Below, one piece after another: positions 1 to 12,270 of a DNA stretch of 64,000 bases. Position numbers and translations under genes: made by a program. Source of the stretch: Adineta steineri (lineage: Eukaryota > Rotifera > Eurotatoria > Adinetida > Adinetidae). The notes beneath the pieces are model-generated. The model searched no databases. It saw only the letters and a list, made by a program, of their open reading frames with translations, and was not told the origin of the DNA. The stretch is taken from positions 725,273 through 789,272 of the forward strand of contig CAJNOI010000012.1 in the NCBI GenBank assembly GCA_905250115.1, read 5' to 3'. Position 1 is the first letter of the stretch. Each line of letters starts with the position of its first letter.

Positions 1-3000
1 CATGTGTACCTTTATTATCTGTTATACCCTAAAGACAAAATAAATATATGCTTTTGCTAAATTTATACATATGATGAAGTCAATGTGAGCTATCATTTTC
101 TTTACTGTTACTTTAGATAAATTACTTGAAAATGCTTTGTTGGATATATTATTTTGTTATCATTATTAGAACTAAACCAACGAAAGAATGGTCGAGCTCG
201 TCCAAACGTGTAATCAGATCTATTAGCAGGTGTAAATGTTGTTGTTTCAGCATGTACTGCCCATTGAACATTGGCATCATTTAAATAACCACCAGCAAAT
301 AATTTTCCTTCACAAGTAGCTATAACGTATGCATCATTATTTGGATGACAATAATGTACTATTGATGGTCGAGTCATTGATGAAACTTCATACTCTGGTC
401 TACGAAACTCTTGAACTGTGAAATGATGTGTTGTTTCACCTTTTGAATCTGGTAAACTGAAGTTTACCCATGCATTACCTGATAATAATAATAATAACAA
501 TATAAACTCAAAATCAATCAACATTTATATCTACACAAACAATAAATACACAATCTTACCTAAGTTAACATTACCAGGTAATGTAAATTTGATATCAAAT
601 GCACCATAATTATTTAACTCGACTTTTGATTGTTGAAGTTTTTCACCACGAGGATCATAAGCAGTATAATCAATAATACCTTGAGCATAAGTTGGTAATT
701 TTGCATCACCTTTTACCTCTAGTAATCGAACATATCCTTTGATATGCACATCTTCCTTTGGTTTATATAAATTTCGATCATTAAATACATGCCAAACGTA
801 AGCATCAGGATTTGATACATGAGAATAAATATCTGTTAGAATACATAGATCATTATCTTTTTGTACAATTAATATTTCTTTTTCTGTTGTATTGTTTTCA
901 GAATTATAATTTGAAATAGTACATAATCCTTGTTGATTTGTTTCTTCTTTCTTGCCCCGTATTGAAACAATTGCTTGATTGACAGGTATACCAGTCATTA
1001 ATTCAGTAATCCATGCAGTTAATCTAACGTCTGAACCTATGAGAAAAGAATCTATATATGGACATACCTCCAATCTTTTCAAATATGATTACCTGGAGAA
1101 ACAAATAGATCAACTGCTAATCGAGTACATTGTAACCAGGCTGATATAACTTGTTTACGCTGCCAGTCATTATGTTGACATTCGTTCCATGCTTTTTCTG
1201 TTGGTTCAATGAAGACAATTAATTGGCCTACACTCGAAGTTTTTGTTAAATATGATTTTAAAGGAACTTTTATCTCTTTTGGTTCATCACGTTCACAATT
1301 GGTTTGTATAACTTCATTGAACAATTCTTCTCCAGGCAATTGATGATGCAAGTCGTCTTCTTCTCTATGTCTGCGAGAATATTGCTGAAAACAAGGTAAA
1401 TTTGGATTGTAATGTTCTGGTTTGACTTGATTAATACGTAATGTTATTTCGGAATAATTATAAACCATAAATGGATAAAATGGTTCATCCAATACGCCGG
1501 GATCCATTATAATCATACCTATAACAAAAATTCTCTTTTTATTTATAATCAATGTCTTTTTTTTTTTACATACCTGTAGCACCCGATATATCGCCAACTA
1601 ATGGTGGTAAATCATGTACATGAAATTGAATTGGTTGTTCAGAATGATCATGTTCTAATGTTTGATCATGAATATCTTTCAATATTCCCGATTGTATAAC
1701 TAATGTATAAATAGTATTTGGTTTAGAATTATTATGTATTGTTATTTGTCGATTATTGTGTTCAACATGTTCAATACCTAATTCACTAACTTCTGGTTCG
1801 ATTTTGAATAATGATTTATTAATAGTTGAATGATCTAATGAATTATTGAATGTTACTGACCAACTATGACCAGGACTAATAGATGATTGACGTTCATTAT
1901 TTTTATTTGGATGCCAGTCAGTAATTTTTAAAGGTTCATAAGTCTGAAAACTAGCTGACCACTCTGATGTTGTCACTAATGGACCTTCGGCTGATGGACA
2001 ACCTGCAGGCAATTGAATCGTATATAGCGTTGCTTTTAATAAATCATTTTTAAATGTAAATGCAACATATTTCTCATGATTCCCTTCAGTAGCATCTATA
2101 TAAGATTTAAATTCCTTTTTTGCTGTAACTTCATCTACTAGTTGTAATTCGTTGCTTGATATTTCATGTTTATCACTACTCATTACACGTAAATGCTCTA
2201 AAATTCTATTCCTATCAATTTTTTGATCAAATAATAGAAAACAGATCGGTTTCAATGTTGAAACTGTTCCACATGGTAAGAATTGAAGAACATTTGGTGT
2301 TGTTGTTGAGAATTCAAATAATAGTTCATCGTCTAATTTTCCTAAAAATAATGAGAACATTAAAGAAAAATGTAACTTCTCCGCTCTTCAGATAGATTTA
2401 CCTCCAATTGCTGATACACAATGTTGTTTGTCAACTTTTAATATATATTTTGTTGAAAATGGCAAACGATGTTTTGGTTCGAACTGAACTGTTTTTGTTC
2501 CTAACCATCTCCATCGACCTTCTATCGCAGATGTTAATGATATACCAAGATCTTCGATATTTATTTGATTATCTAATGATGAAACAGCAATCATTGGTTG
2601 GTTAAATGTTATGGTAACAGTTGCCAATGGATAATTAATTTGTGTTTCATTTGGAGAATATCTTTCGATGATCAACGGACCTGCTTCCGGTTTAGCTAAT
2701 TGTTTCAATTGTTCAATACTAAGATCAAAATCTTGTTTACGATCTTCTGCAAGCGGTGGGAATGGTGTTTGTATTATTTTGCTTGTTTTTGGTGCTTTAA
2801 TTGTTTCTTCACGTTTAAAAAATTCTTGATCATCCATCGAATCTGCAATCAATTCAGAACTAGCTCGAGTGAATAACTGTTGTAATTGATCTCCAGTTAA
2901 GATCTGTTGATGTTGTTGTGAATCATCGTTTAATGGTATTACTCCAGCATCAATTATAATTTGATCATTGCTTTCATTTGTTTCAGTAATATTAAATTGA

Positions 3001-3065
3001 AACTGATGGGGTTCAGATTGTTCATTATTAATCGTCTGATTGGGAATTAGTCGTCGTCTTGTCAT
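1..3065 (-). CDS. Bacterial-type alpha-2-macroglobulin family protein (partial, C-terminus off left edge)
   Basis: Six exons can be joined in phase: 2402-3065, 1574-2341, 1093-1518, 560-1036, 126-478 and 1-28, with introns of 55-97 bp. About 905 residues are seen. The first 70 residues are Gln/Asn-rich. Residues ~105-215 form an Ig-like domain ([22 protein letters not shown]) typical of the N-terminus of bacterial (ECAM/YfhM-type) alpha-2-macroglobulins. A second such segment follows ([24 protein letters not shown]), then MG domains with [14 protein letters not shown] and RPEYEV. The family traps proteases through a bait region and thioester, which would lie beyond the edge. I see no signal peptide at this ATG (MTRRRLIPN), so an upstream exon may be missing. 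Spliceosomal introns show it is a settled eukaryotic gene. The bacterial-type domain order suggests horizontal acquisition, which is inference. Confidence 0.8.
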
Positions 3066-4199
3066 TATAATATCACAATAATAGGATGAAAAGGCAGTAG
3101 AACTGTAATTTTATCTACAAAGAATATATTTTTGAATTTAATAAAACTTTTCACGGTATAGAACTAAAAAGTGAAATAAAGCTATAAGCGTGGACTAATG
3201 ATTGCAAAAATGATAACTACATAGATTTGCGTTCTATGCACGTTGTTTTTGTTTTCTTTCTTGATAAATGTATATGTTAAGCATACACTTTGTTCTAAAG
3301 ATTTCTAATATACAAGTAAGGAAAGAAAGAAAAAAATAACAAATTAAAGAGGTTTTAAGGTAAGAAGAAAGTATGTGACAGGTGTCGCTGAAGATCGGCA
3401 TTCGCAGTGATCCAAGCGTTCTTATTACGATTCTTGTAGAAACATGTTTTGCTTCTAATCGAATCTATACTTAAACCGTGTAATTTTTTCTGGTCGATTG
3501 ATTTTACTAGCGAATTTATTGATGAAGTATTATATAAAAAAAATTATTCGTACTATATCTTGTTCAATCGAAGAGAAGCAGAATAAAGACTTTTAATGTT
3601 TGATGAGTATCATCAGAATGAACATATTTTCAAATATTTACACTATGAAAGTCAATTTTAATAATATTTTTCATTGACTGTACGCTGTAATGTTTTTAGC
3701 TTCTTTTGTTTTGAAAATCAACTTCGAATGAGCTAAGATATTTTCAAACTGTTATTATTTAGCGGAGGAAATTTGAATGTTTCGAAAATGCTTGATTTCC
3801 TATAAAAAATATTTTCAAGAAAATCGAAAAGTGAGCAATAAGTTTTAGAACATTTAAAAACTAATGGTGTTTTTTCGGTAGATTTTGCGAAACAAAGACT
3901 GCCATAGAATCGTTGTCCAGTATTGGTATATAAACCAATCGATAATGTTAAACATTCATTATATCATCTTCAACAGCTATAGCAAGTTGATAAATTCTTT
4001 TTCAGGTATTACATGAATTAATTAATTGTGTATAAACTTACAGATATTTTTTCTTATTTAATTTAATTTTTTCTATGAATAGCTGATTTGTTAAATTAAT
4101 GATCGTTCTAATTCATTTAATAGTAATATTGTTCAAATATTGTTACTAAATAGTAAACATAAATTCCAATTTTCTCGTAAGAGTAGGTTTTGAATTGAT

Positions 4200-4249
4200 A
4201 GACACCCACACCCACACCCTCAACCATCTCAATAAAATGATTAAACCGG
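4200..4249. repeat. Telomere-like fold-back repeat, copy 1
   Basis: The arm reads GACACCCACACCCACACCCTCAA at its core, and a short inverted partner GGTGTC lies about 40 bp away. The same arm recurs throughout the window. Confidence 0.6.
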
Positions 4250-4577
4250 TGTCTATTATTCTTCTTTTTATTATACATTCTTTATTCTCGATTATATTTG
4301 ATTTTTATTGTAATGTATATTTTTCTCTCATAGTAGTCTTTTTGTTTAATTGTTGAACTTCTTCTTTCTTGATAATGATGAAGGATATCACTGAAAGTTC
4401 GAATAAAATTCTCCATATTTTATAGCAGTCATTTACTCTTTTATTTCTTTATTTTGTTGAATTTTATCATTCGAAAAACTGTACAGAACAATGGTTTCTG
4501 AACTAATAAAGTTTATTAAAGTATTCTATTAATTATGTTAACATGATATCTAAATTAAAGATACAGATAGGGTTCTT

Positions 4578-4793
4578 GATTCTGTTTTAAGTATACATAA
4601 AATATTAATTAATGAAATTCAAATATATTTTGATCATAGTGAAAGTCAAGTATTGATTTAATTAAGAGCAATATTAATACAGCCATTCGAAATAAATAAC
4701 TCGTACGAAGAAGTTTCAGCTAAATATAAATTAACAACAAGTGTCATCCGAACTGTACGACAGATTTTATCAAATATAATAATAGAAGTATAA
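4578..4793 (+). pseudogene. Possible decayed HTH-like reading frame
   Basis: A 72-codon stretch is open except for one in-frame TAA at about 4659-4661. Its second half, with SYEEVSAKYKLTTSVIR, resembles a short helix-turn-helix of the kind found in sigma-4 or Psq-type DNA-binding domains. The flanks are AT-rich and non-coding. Chance cannot be excluded in sequence this biased. Confidence 0.2.
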
Positions 4794-5179
4794 TAATCAA
4801 AATTAGTATCGAAAGGAATAAACCATGATTTAATATTTTATTTAGTAATGAAACAATATTTTGTAATTAACAAGGATTTGTCTATCAGTATTATTTTATT
4901 CTTTGAGGGTAAAAGAAAAAAAAGTTCTGTTTCATGTAAAAATAGATAGATAGATGAAAAAAGAATAACTGAAATGTTGATCATCATTATAAAACAAATT
5001 ATATGCTAAAGAAATATTAAAAATACAAAATATTTCTACATTTTTGATTGAACTAATTATGTTAAACACTGATTTATTTATTTAAAAAATAATTAAAATC
5101 CACTAGGAAATGTCAGACATTACAAATCATACATCAAAATTCATATTTTTAACTGTTTTTCGACGAACATAAAACTAGT

Positions 5180-6097
5180 TTATGCCAATACTGGAACAAC
5201 CGTTTCTGATCGTAAACTTAATTTTTTCATAATTAATTTTTTAAGTGGATCTGTAAATTGAAATAAAACAATCATTACACATGCTAATGCAAAATCAATA
5301 AATATAAAAGCAATACGAAAATGATATTTTGGTGCTTGATTAAAAAATGACATAAACATAAATAATGCATATGGAAAATCAATTACAAATAATATTAATA
5401 AAAGTATTACAGTACGACGGAACATTTTTAATTCACGTTGTGCACGTGATATTGTATTGACAGATGTTGAACGTCGATTTATTTCATTAACATATCGAAC
5501 TAATCTCCAATAAATCAATAAAGTTGAGACAATAGGAAGTATATAAACGGAAAATGCAACAAAATTAAGTTGAACTGAAAGTCTAAGTGGTATTTGACAT
5601 ATTTGATTGTCAACATTATAAGTTATATCACCAGTAAATATAAATGCAATAGGAAATATAAATGCATAAATCCATGATAGACCAATAAGATAAGCTTGAT
5701 TTTGTAATCTTTGCCAAAATAAACGTGTTGGGTAAATTACAAGAATATACCGATGAAGTGCTTGTAATAAAAATGAATAATTAAGTACAGCACAAGAAAC
5801 ATATGTTAAGTAACCACCAACTATACAAAATGAATTTTGATATTGAATTTGTTTAAGATCATTATTTAATGCAGATAGAGTTATAACAAGTCTATCACTA
5901 CCTAAAATAAATTGTGCTAAACATGAATTAGCAACAAGCATCATTGGAACTGTATGACATGTTCTATCAATTAAAATAATTAATAAAAATATTAAAACTG
6001 GTATTATAACAAATATAAGACATATAATCATGAGAATATCTAATGGAATAAACCATGGTTCAATATTTATTGTAGATGAATTATTGTCATACATCAT
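5180..6097 (-). CDS. Rhodopsin-like orphan GPCR
   Basis: This single-exon gene encodes 305 residues. The start is the ATG-ATG pair at 6097/6094; upstream in-frame codons lack an ATG. The N-terminus carries NNSS glycosylation sites, followed by seven hydrophobic segments. The TM3 cysteine (NSFC) and second-loop cysteine (NQIC) for the usual disulphide are present. The DRY position reads HRYILVIYP. The TM7 end (FTDPLKKLIMKK) lacks a clear NPxxY. This is typical of the divergent, lineage-expanded receptors of bdelloids. It should act at the plasma membrane with an unknown ligand. It is convergent with no neighbour and lies close to the 3' end of the aminopeptidase gene, about 300 bp away on the same strand. 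Confidence 0.85.
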   Translation of the reverse strand: MMYDNNSSTINIEPWFIPLDILMIICLIFVIIPVLIFLLIILIDRTCHTVPMMLVANSCLAQFILGSDRLVITLSALNNDLKQIQYQNSFCIVGGYLTYVSCAVLNYSFLLQALHRYILVIYPTRLFWQRLQNQAYLIGLSWIYAFIFPIAFIFTGDITYNVDNQICQIPLRLSVQLNFVAFSVYILPIVSTLLIYWRLVRYVNEINRRSTSVNTISRAQRELKMFRRTVILLLILFVIDFPYALFMFMSFFNQAPKYHFRIAFIFIDFALACVMIVLFQFTDPLKKLIMKKLSLRSETVVPVLA

Positions 6098-6395
6098 TTG
6101 TGAAAGAGAAAAATATCTTCTGATTTTTTTTTTGATAAAATGAGATTCGCTCTTTCTCACTAATCCGTAATGAGTTATTTTTGGTTTGAATATTAACTCA
6201 ATATGTAATCCTTTTCAAAAGTTTTGTCAACGGATGTCATTATATAGTTTCTAGCAGTAATTACAAATGAAAAAATATACGTCAATGCTTGTATTTCTTT
6301 TAATACTAAAAATAGATAAATGAGACGACCTCCTATGAAGCAAAAAATTTCAATACATGAAAAGTAAGAGATATTTGAAAGTATATATAGATTTT

Positions 6396-9300
6396 TTAAA
6401 GGTCCACAATAGATGATTTCTCGCTTGAACGAAGAAATTTGATGATTGCAGGAAGATTGGCTGTATTCCATTCAATGTTTGCATTGATTCTCTGGATCGA
6501 TAGATGAAATTGTCGATATATCGTACCTAGATACAGTGACATTAATGTTTAGAGAAATAATATGATAGAAATTGATTTTTTTTTACCTTTGTCAATGATC
6601 GTATCAGCAAATGCTTTAAATTCATCACGCTGTCGAGTGGTGACAAAACGACTGGAGACTGCGTCGATAATTCTTTTTAAACCACTTCCTGATTTTCCCC
6701 ATTTAGAAAAAAGTTTCGGCCAGTTGTCACGAATCCAGTTCCACACTATTTGATTTGCTTGCGGTGAACGAGCGACTTTTGATATGGACGATATCAAGTT
6801 TTGATTACGAATGATCGACTCATTCTCGAAATGTTTATTTAGAAACCAAAGAATAAGTGCAGGATCTTGTGTGCAAGAAAGTCCTTCAAGTAGATTCGAT
6901 GCTTCACTCATAATGGATTCGTTTTGAAGACGAGTCCACAAAAAAGAGAATTCTGATCGTGAGCCTGTTCGAGCAACTGTACAGTAAACAGTCAAGCGAA
7001 GGTCAGCCGGAATGGGATTCAGTGTAGGATTCATAGTCCAGTTTTGATAGAGACTACGTGCTGCATCAATGCAACTTTGGTGACCATAACGGCAGACAGT
7101 TGATAAAATATTTGGTTGTAGTAGAGCTCGAAGCCATTCGGTGGATTGATTAACAGGAATCCATCCAATTTGATCGTAGACCGGAAGAATCAATTCTAGA
7201 AAGTATTGTTGTACATCAGCTAAAATATCGTGTTCACCAAGTAATAATTCTTGTTGATTCATTGCAGCAAGCGCTATTGTCCATGGGACCAATGCAGTTT
7301 CATTCTTTAAATATCTAATCAATTCGTATGCGTCAGTTATATTAGCCAAGGCAGCGCGTGACAAAGCAAAGATATCATCGATAAGCGCTGCTCGACTAGC
7401 AGTTGGAATATGTGTATGGTTGCTCTGAAGTTGGTTTAGAATGAGACGAAAATTTTGTGAATCATACTTTGTACGATAGATACCAAGATAGTCGGGATTG
7501 GCTAGAATCCAATCTGAGTTCGATGTAGTAATCGACAACGTAGCTGATGTATTATTGAACCATAGAATCTCATTTACTTGATTGAAAGTTCTATCAAAGT
7601 ATTTAAATGGAATCCACCATGGATTTCGCTCGATATTCGTCGCTGGAAGAAGGCTAAAAGGCTTTTGACTAATCATCATATAACTTCCGACTCCTTCCCG
7701 ATCAGATGCACTATAAATTCGATTAATTTCCAGAACTGGATAGCCTGCTTGACGTGTCCATCCATCCATAACTTGTTCAATGTTAATTGTATTATTTGCC
7801 GCTTCGTTCAAGTATTTCCATAAGTCCTTTTCTGTTGCTGAACTAAAATTCAACGCTGTTACATATAGCTGAAGGCCTTCTTGAAAGGTTCGAGCACCTA
7901 AAATCATGGACATCATGCGAATCACTGCTGCTCCTTTGTAATAACTAATCGAATCATACAATGGAATGATATCTGTCAGGTTGGCTGATTCAATACTCAA
8001 TGGTCGCGAAGTCGGTAACGAATCGGCTTCCATAAATTTGAAAATCATCTCCACAGGAACTTGCTCCTCTAGCATCAGAGAAGGTTGAACATAATTGGAT
8101 GCCATTGTTTCCATGTAAGTAGCAAAACCTTCCTTCAGCCACCTATGCGACGAAAATAAAGTAGTGAAAGAGAAAAGACAGTGACACTCACAGTTCATTC
8201 CACCAAGCGGGGGTCACTAAATTACCCAGCCATTGATGAGCTATTTCATGTACTACCAACGTTGTTATGTATTGTTTTATGGAGCTAGATACTATTTTTT
8301 CATCGAAAAATATGCCCAAATCATCATATATTAATAAGCCTAAAGAGAAAGAGATAAATTCAATTACCGATTTCGATTCTACCATTTTTACCATAGTTTT
8401 CCATTGCTTCTCCAGGAAAGTTGATAACATCAAAATGTTCGATTTTTGGTAAGGGATAGTCAATATTAAAGTATGTATTGAAGAATTCTAACGTTTTGTA
8501 GGCGACTTCGTCAGCATAGGTTAGTTGTGAAAGAATATTGGTACGTCCACACACGCGTGATTTAGTATTTTTCGAACCTACAACACGATCAGGTAAACAG
8601 GCAAAATCGGCTGTTGGTGCCACAATAAGTGCCAAAAGAAATGTGGACATTTGTAGTGTTGGAGTAAAATATGAAATAATTCGTCCATCACTGAGTATTT
8701 CCCTTCTTTCAATTTCTCCATTGGACCATGGAGTATATAACGGATCATGTACTACACTCATTTTAAAAATAGCCTTACGCGCAGGCTCATCAATACATGG
8801 AAGTACACTTCGAGCACTAGTAGGTTCCATACCAGATGTCATAAACATGTTTTTATTCCCACTACTATCGATATAGTGGTTCATATAAAACCCATATAAT
8901 TCACGATTAATATCGCCGGCATAAAAAATACGAAGTGTATAAGTAGTTCGTGCTATAAACATGGATGAAAAGTTGAATATCATAAACTGTGTATAATTAT
9001 CATAGGACCACGATAGAAAAACAGGCAGCGAGTTGGAGGTTGTATTGACGATTCTTATACTTGAATTATCAATGCGCAAGTTTTCCATATGTAAAATCAC
9101 TTGGTTAGTGTCCTTCAGACATATGAAGGTGTAAAGAAGATCACTTGTGAATGTCTCATTGGTCAGATTTGGTGTAATAGTTAAGTGATAGGATAGCTGT
9201 TGCAAATCGTCAGGTATGCGTGCGACGGACGAAGCAGTACTATTGGTAATTATTTCAAACTGACTATTATTAGTAGTTGATATTGGAGATACTTCATTGA

Positions 9301-9484
9301 TGATATGATTTTGAACTCTTTGTTTAACACCAAAATAAATAGTTAATACTAGTAGAACAGTAAAAACAGCGGCAAACATGAATATGACAGACCAGAATAA
9401 TTTCTTCGACACGTTATAGCTACTTGTACGTGCAAATTTGACATCCGGAGTGTCGAGAACAAGGTTTTGCATTTGTTGTTCCAT
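6396..9484 (-). CDS. Membrane alanyl aminopeptidase (aminopeptidase N, M1 family)
   Basis: Four exons (8392-9484, 8192-8339, 6587-8142, 6396-6526) with introns of 49-60 bp give exactly 976 codons including the stop. A type II signal anchor lies at about residues 28-52 (LFWSVIFMFAAVFTVLLVL). The exopeptidase motif GEAMEN is near residue 360. The zinc site is HEIAH at about 395-399 with the second glutamate in WLKEGFA 18 residues on, and WWNELW lies between. The C-terminal ERAP1-like helical domain is complete, ending in NIEWNTAN. It removes N-terminal neutral residues from peptides outside the cell. All catalytic residues are present, so it should be active. A short open frame at 6193-6471 is only an out-of-frame shadow of the last exon. 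Confidence 0.95.
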
Positions 9485-10473
9485 AGAAATTTAAATAAAA
9501 ACGGTCAGAATGAATTTTCCTTATAAGTTAATCATATTGTTTTATTCTAAAAAACTGATATATATATATATATTCTTTATAGTGTATCGAATTGTATTGG
9601 TCTTTCACTTCAACTGCATTTGACCTTTATCTTTCGATCTTATACTAAGTATCGAACGATGAAAAAAAGAAAGAGGATGACTATAGTTATTCGTTCTCTT
9701 GTGATACAGTATTCATATAATATTTACGAACGAACTAAACTGCAGAGATTCGTTTACCATGTTTTATTTTTAGTCATTTTTTGTAACTTCCTACTCTAGA
9801 ATTAACACTCAATTTTATTTATGATTTTTTATAATAAATCGATCGATCTCATCAAATAAACCATTATTGTGACGATTTCTGGCAGAAAGAGTGTTAGTGT
9901 TGGTAGTATTATACTTTAGTATATTTTTTCTTACCTACAATCACATCGTTTTCATACAAAGTGTACACGTGTATACACATCGATCAGAGAGAACGAAAGA
10001 AAAGGGCAACAAGGATAGAATAAGATGAAGGCAAAGTATTACATGATTGACTATAGACATGAACGAACCGAATGACTGTGAGGACACAATTTATCGCATT
10101 GAAAAAGTAACTTTTTGTAATTGTATTTATATTTTATGTATAGTAAAAAAAAACATTTACAACAATAGCGAGTAAAAATCATCGAAACGTATGATGAATA
10201 TAGAAGGTTAAACTTTCGATTTGATATTTGATCGGTATATTGTAATACAATACTTGTTTCAATAAAATAGTCCGTGCTTAATACAAATCAATCCTCTTCT
10301 GTTTCAATTTCTACATATTCTTTTCATCGATTTGTGTTCTTGCTATCATCTCAAATTACAAATGTCGAAAAACTGAATAATATTCATGAGAGATAAATGA
10401 GTATATATATTTATGTAACAGATAGAGACATTAATAAAACTCATATCCTCAAAAACTTGAAATAACTTAAATT
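9485..10473. other. Intergenic, 1.0 kb
   Basis: AT-rich. It contains a short (TA)n tract near 9560-9575 upstream of the aminopeptidase. I see no gene. Confidence 0.6.
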
Positions 10474-10995
10474 TTATTGTATTGGACAAGCTTGTATAGC
10501 TCTTACTTCAACATGAAAATCACAATTTGACCATTGTACAATAGTCATATTTGTCGGTTGTTCAACAGTTCTATCACAAATAAGTTTCATTCACATATAT
10601 CGAGTACGACCAAAACATGGATCACCATTATTTGTTGTCATAAAAACACCTGTTCCTGGTCCATCTGGATTTTCTGTGTAGGTTGCATTAAGATTGGGCG
10701 AAAACGTTGATTTACCATCTAGAAATGCCATTGTAGACCACATTTGAAAGGCACGATTATATTGACAACTCATTTCATACGGAACAATATGTCCATGACA
10801 TGCTTCTGCTTTAACAATATCACAAAGAGTTAGAGCATAATCGTATTCATCATCACTTCCAAATAATGTAAATTTACTTAAACGATTCAAATCATATTTG
10901 TTAGAGCCAAATATTTGATGACATGAATCCATCGTGCATTTGACAGTATTCAAACCGGCAAATAATAATATTAAAGTGAAGAAAGAGAAACGCAT
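10474..10995 (-). pseudogene. Secreted MRH-domain protein interrupted by one in-frame TGA
   Basis: The frame opens with a clean signal peptide (MRFSFFTLILLFAGLNTVKC). A cysteine-bearing domain follows with the order expected of a mannose-6-phosphate receptor homology (MRH) fold: a DYALTLCD segment, CHGHIVPYEMSCQ, GDPCFG, then LICDRTV and a final CDFHVEVRAIQACP. At 10591-10593 an in-frame TGA splits the frame after RTRYM. Immediately after it the same frame resumes with ATGAAACTT and runs to a TAA at 10474-10476, and the domain's last three cysteines lie beyond the TGA. Total length would be about 173 codons. Either this is a recent nonsense mutation, perhaps from a 6-bp duplication (ATGTGAATGA), or the stop is read through. 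MRH proteins bind sugars of the secretory or endosomal route. Confidence 0.65.
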
Positions 10996-11373
10996 TTGTT
11001 TTAGTCTGTAATAACGAAATGAAAACTAAGAACAATTTAAAATCAATAAAGATAAGAATTACGTTTTCTTTTCTCAATTTTTTTTAGTTTTCTGAAACAT
11101 CATCATATAAAAACACATTTTATTAAACTGAAAAGATAACAAGGAAAATGGTCTACTGTGACTACGATATAATCATGAAGATAATTTTGTTCTATTCTGT
11201 TATATTGACAATGTAAAAATCACTTCTTAGAGAACATTTATCTATGATGAGAGAGAAATCAATATGGCAACGGCAAATAATAATGTGTATGTCATTTTTT
11301 TCTGATTTTGAAGGCATATTTTATATTTCACTTTACGATTTTTTTCAATCCAAGAAACTCGATACTACATTTG

Positions 11374-11482
11374 GCTGTGGATGTGGGAGTTTAAGTTGGC
11401 GAAGATGTTGTCGTAAGCGCGAATGTGGTTGAATGGATACGTAGATAAAGAAAAGAGCTGCCCACTCACCCACACCCTCAAG
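11374..11482. repeat. Telomere-like fold-back repeat, copy 2
   Basis: The left arm GGCTGTGGATGTGGGAG and the right arm CACCCACACCCTCAAG face each other across about 75 bp, just before the N gap. Confidence 0.6.
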
Positions 11483-11515
11483 ATATGACAAGCTATTATT
11501 AAAGATTCTTTTTTT

Positions 11516-11615
11516 NNNNNNNNNNNNNNNNNNNNNNNNNNNNNNNNNNNNNNNNNNNNNNNNNNNNNNNNNNNNNNNNNNNNNNNNNNNNNNNNNNNNN
11601 NNNNNNNNNNNNNNN
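11516..11615. other. Assembly gap (100 N)
   Basis: A run of exactly 100 N, so the real size is unknown. It lies 34 bp after a fold-back repeat. Confidence 0.99.
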
Positions 11616-12214
11616 TTTGTTATCTTCAATTCTGATTGTTATCCTTAACTTTGATTGTTCTTAACTTTGTGTTATCCATAACTTTGATTGAATAAAAAGC
11701 TATTGATTGATATTACTTCAATTAAAATAATATTCATTCGATATTATAAAATATGAATTGTATTTCCATAAATAAAATATTGATTAAATAATTATTGATT
11801 TCTTTTTCATATAAAAATAATTTTACATAGGTTTTAACAAAAAATTTGAAAATAAAAAAGATTAATTGAATATAAATCTGTGATAATATTTAAAATTTAT
11901 TTTTAATTTTTAAGAGAAAAGATGAAATTTCTATTTCTATATCTATGCTGAAATATAAAAAAAGAATATTTTGGGATATTCGATTATCTATAATACTTCT
12001 GTTTTTATGATTAAATTTGATCATATCTTATTTATTTATTTATTTCGATATAGTTTTTCTTTTTCAATCAAATCATTATATTTATCAATGTTTTTATTTT
12101 CCGAACGATTTTCTTTTATTGAAAATGTTATTTTTAGTTGACATTATTTCCAGCTTTCAAAAATCTTGTTTTTCTTCATTTTATTTACTTTGTATTTTTT
12201 ATTTTTATTTCATT

Positions 12215-12270
12215 GAGGGTGTGGATGACTATCTCTTCTTCATTCATAGTTAGATCCACAGCAACACCCT
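12215..12270. repeat. Telomere-like fold-back repeat, copy 3
   Basis: GAGGGTGTGGATGA on the left is matched by TCCACAGCAACACCC on the right, about 25 bp apart. This copy is more diverged than most. Confidence 0.5.

Larger units (their letters stand above)
3066..5179. other. Intergenic, 2.1 kb
   Basis: This is AT-rich sequence between the macroglobulin and a GPCR gene. It holds a CCCACACCC-type repeat near 4201-4250 and a possible decayed reading frame at 4578-4793 (listed separately). I see no other gene. Confidence 0.6.

Noticed and set aside
6193-6471. 92-codon minus-strand open frame with hydrophobic stretches
   Set aside because: It overlaps the last exon of the aminopeptidase gene in another frame; the spliced exon completes that protein exactly.
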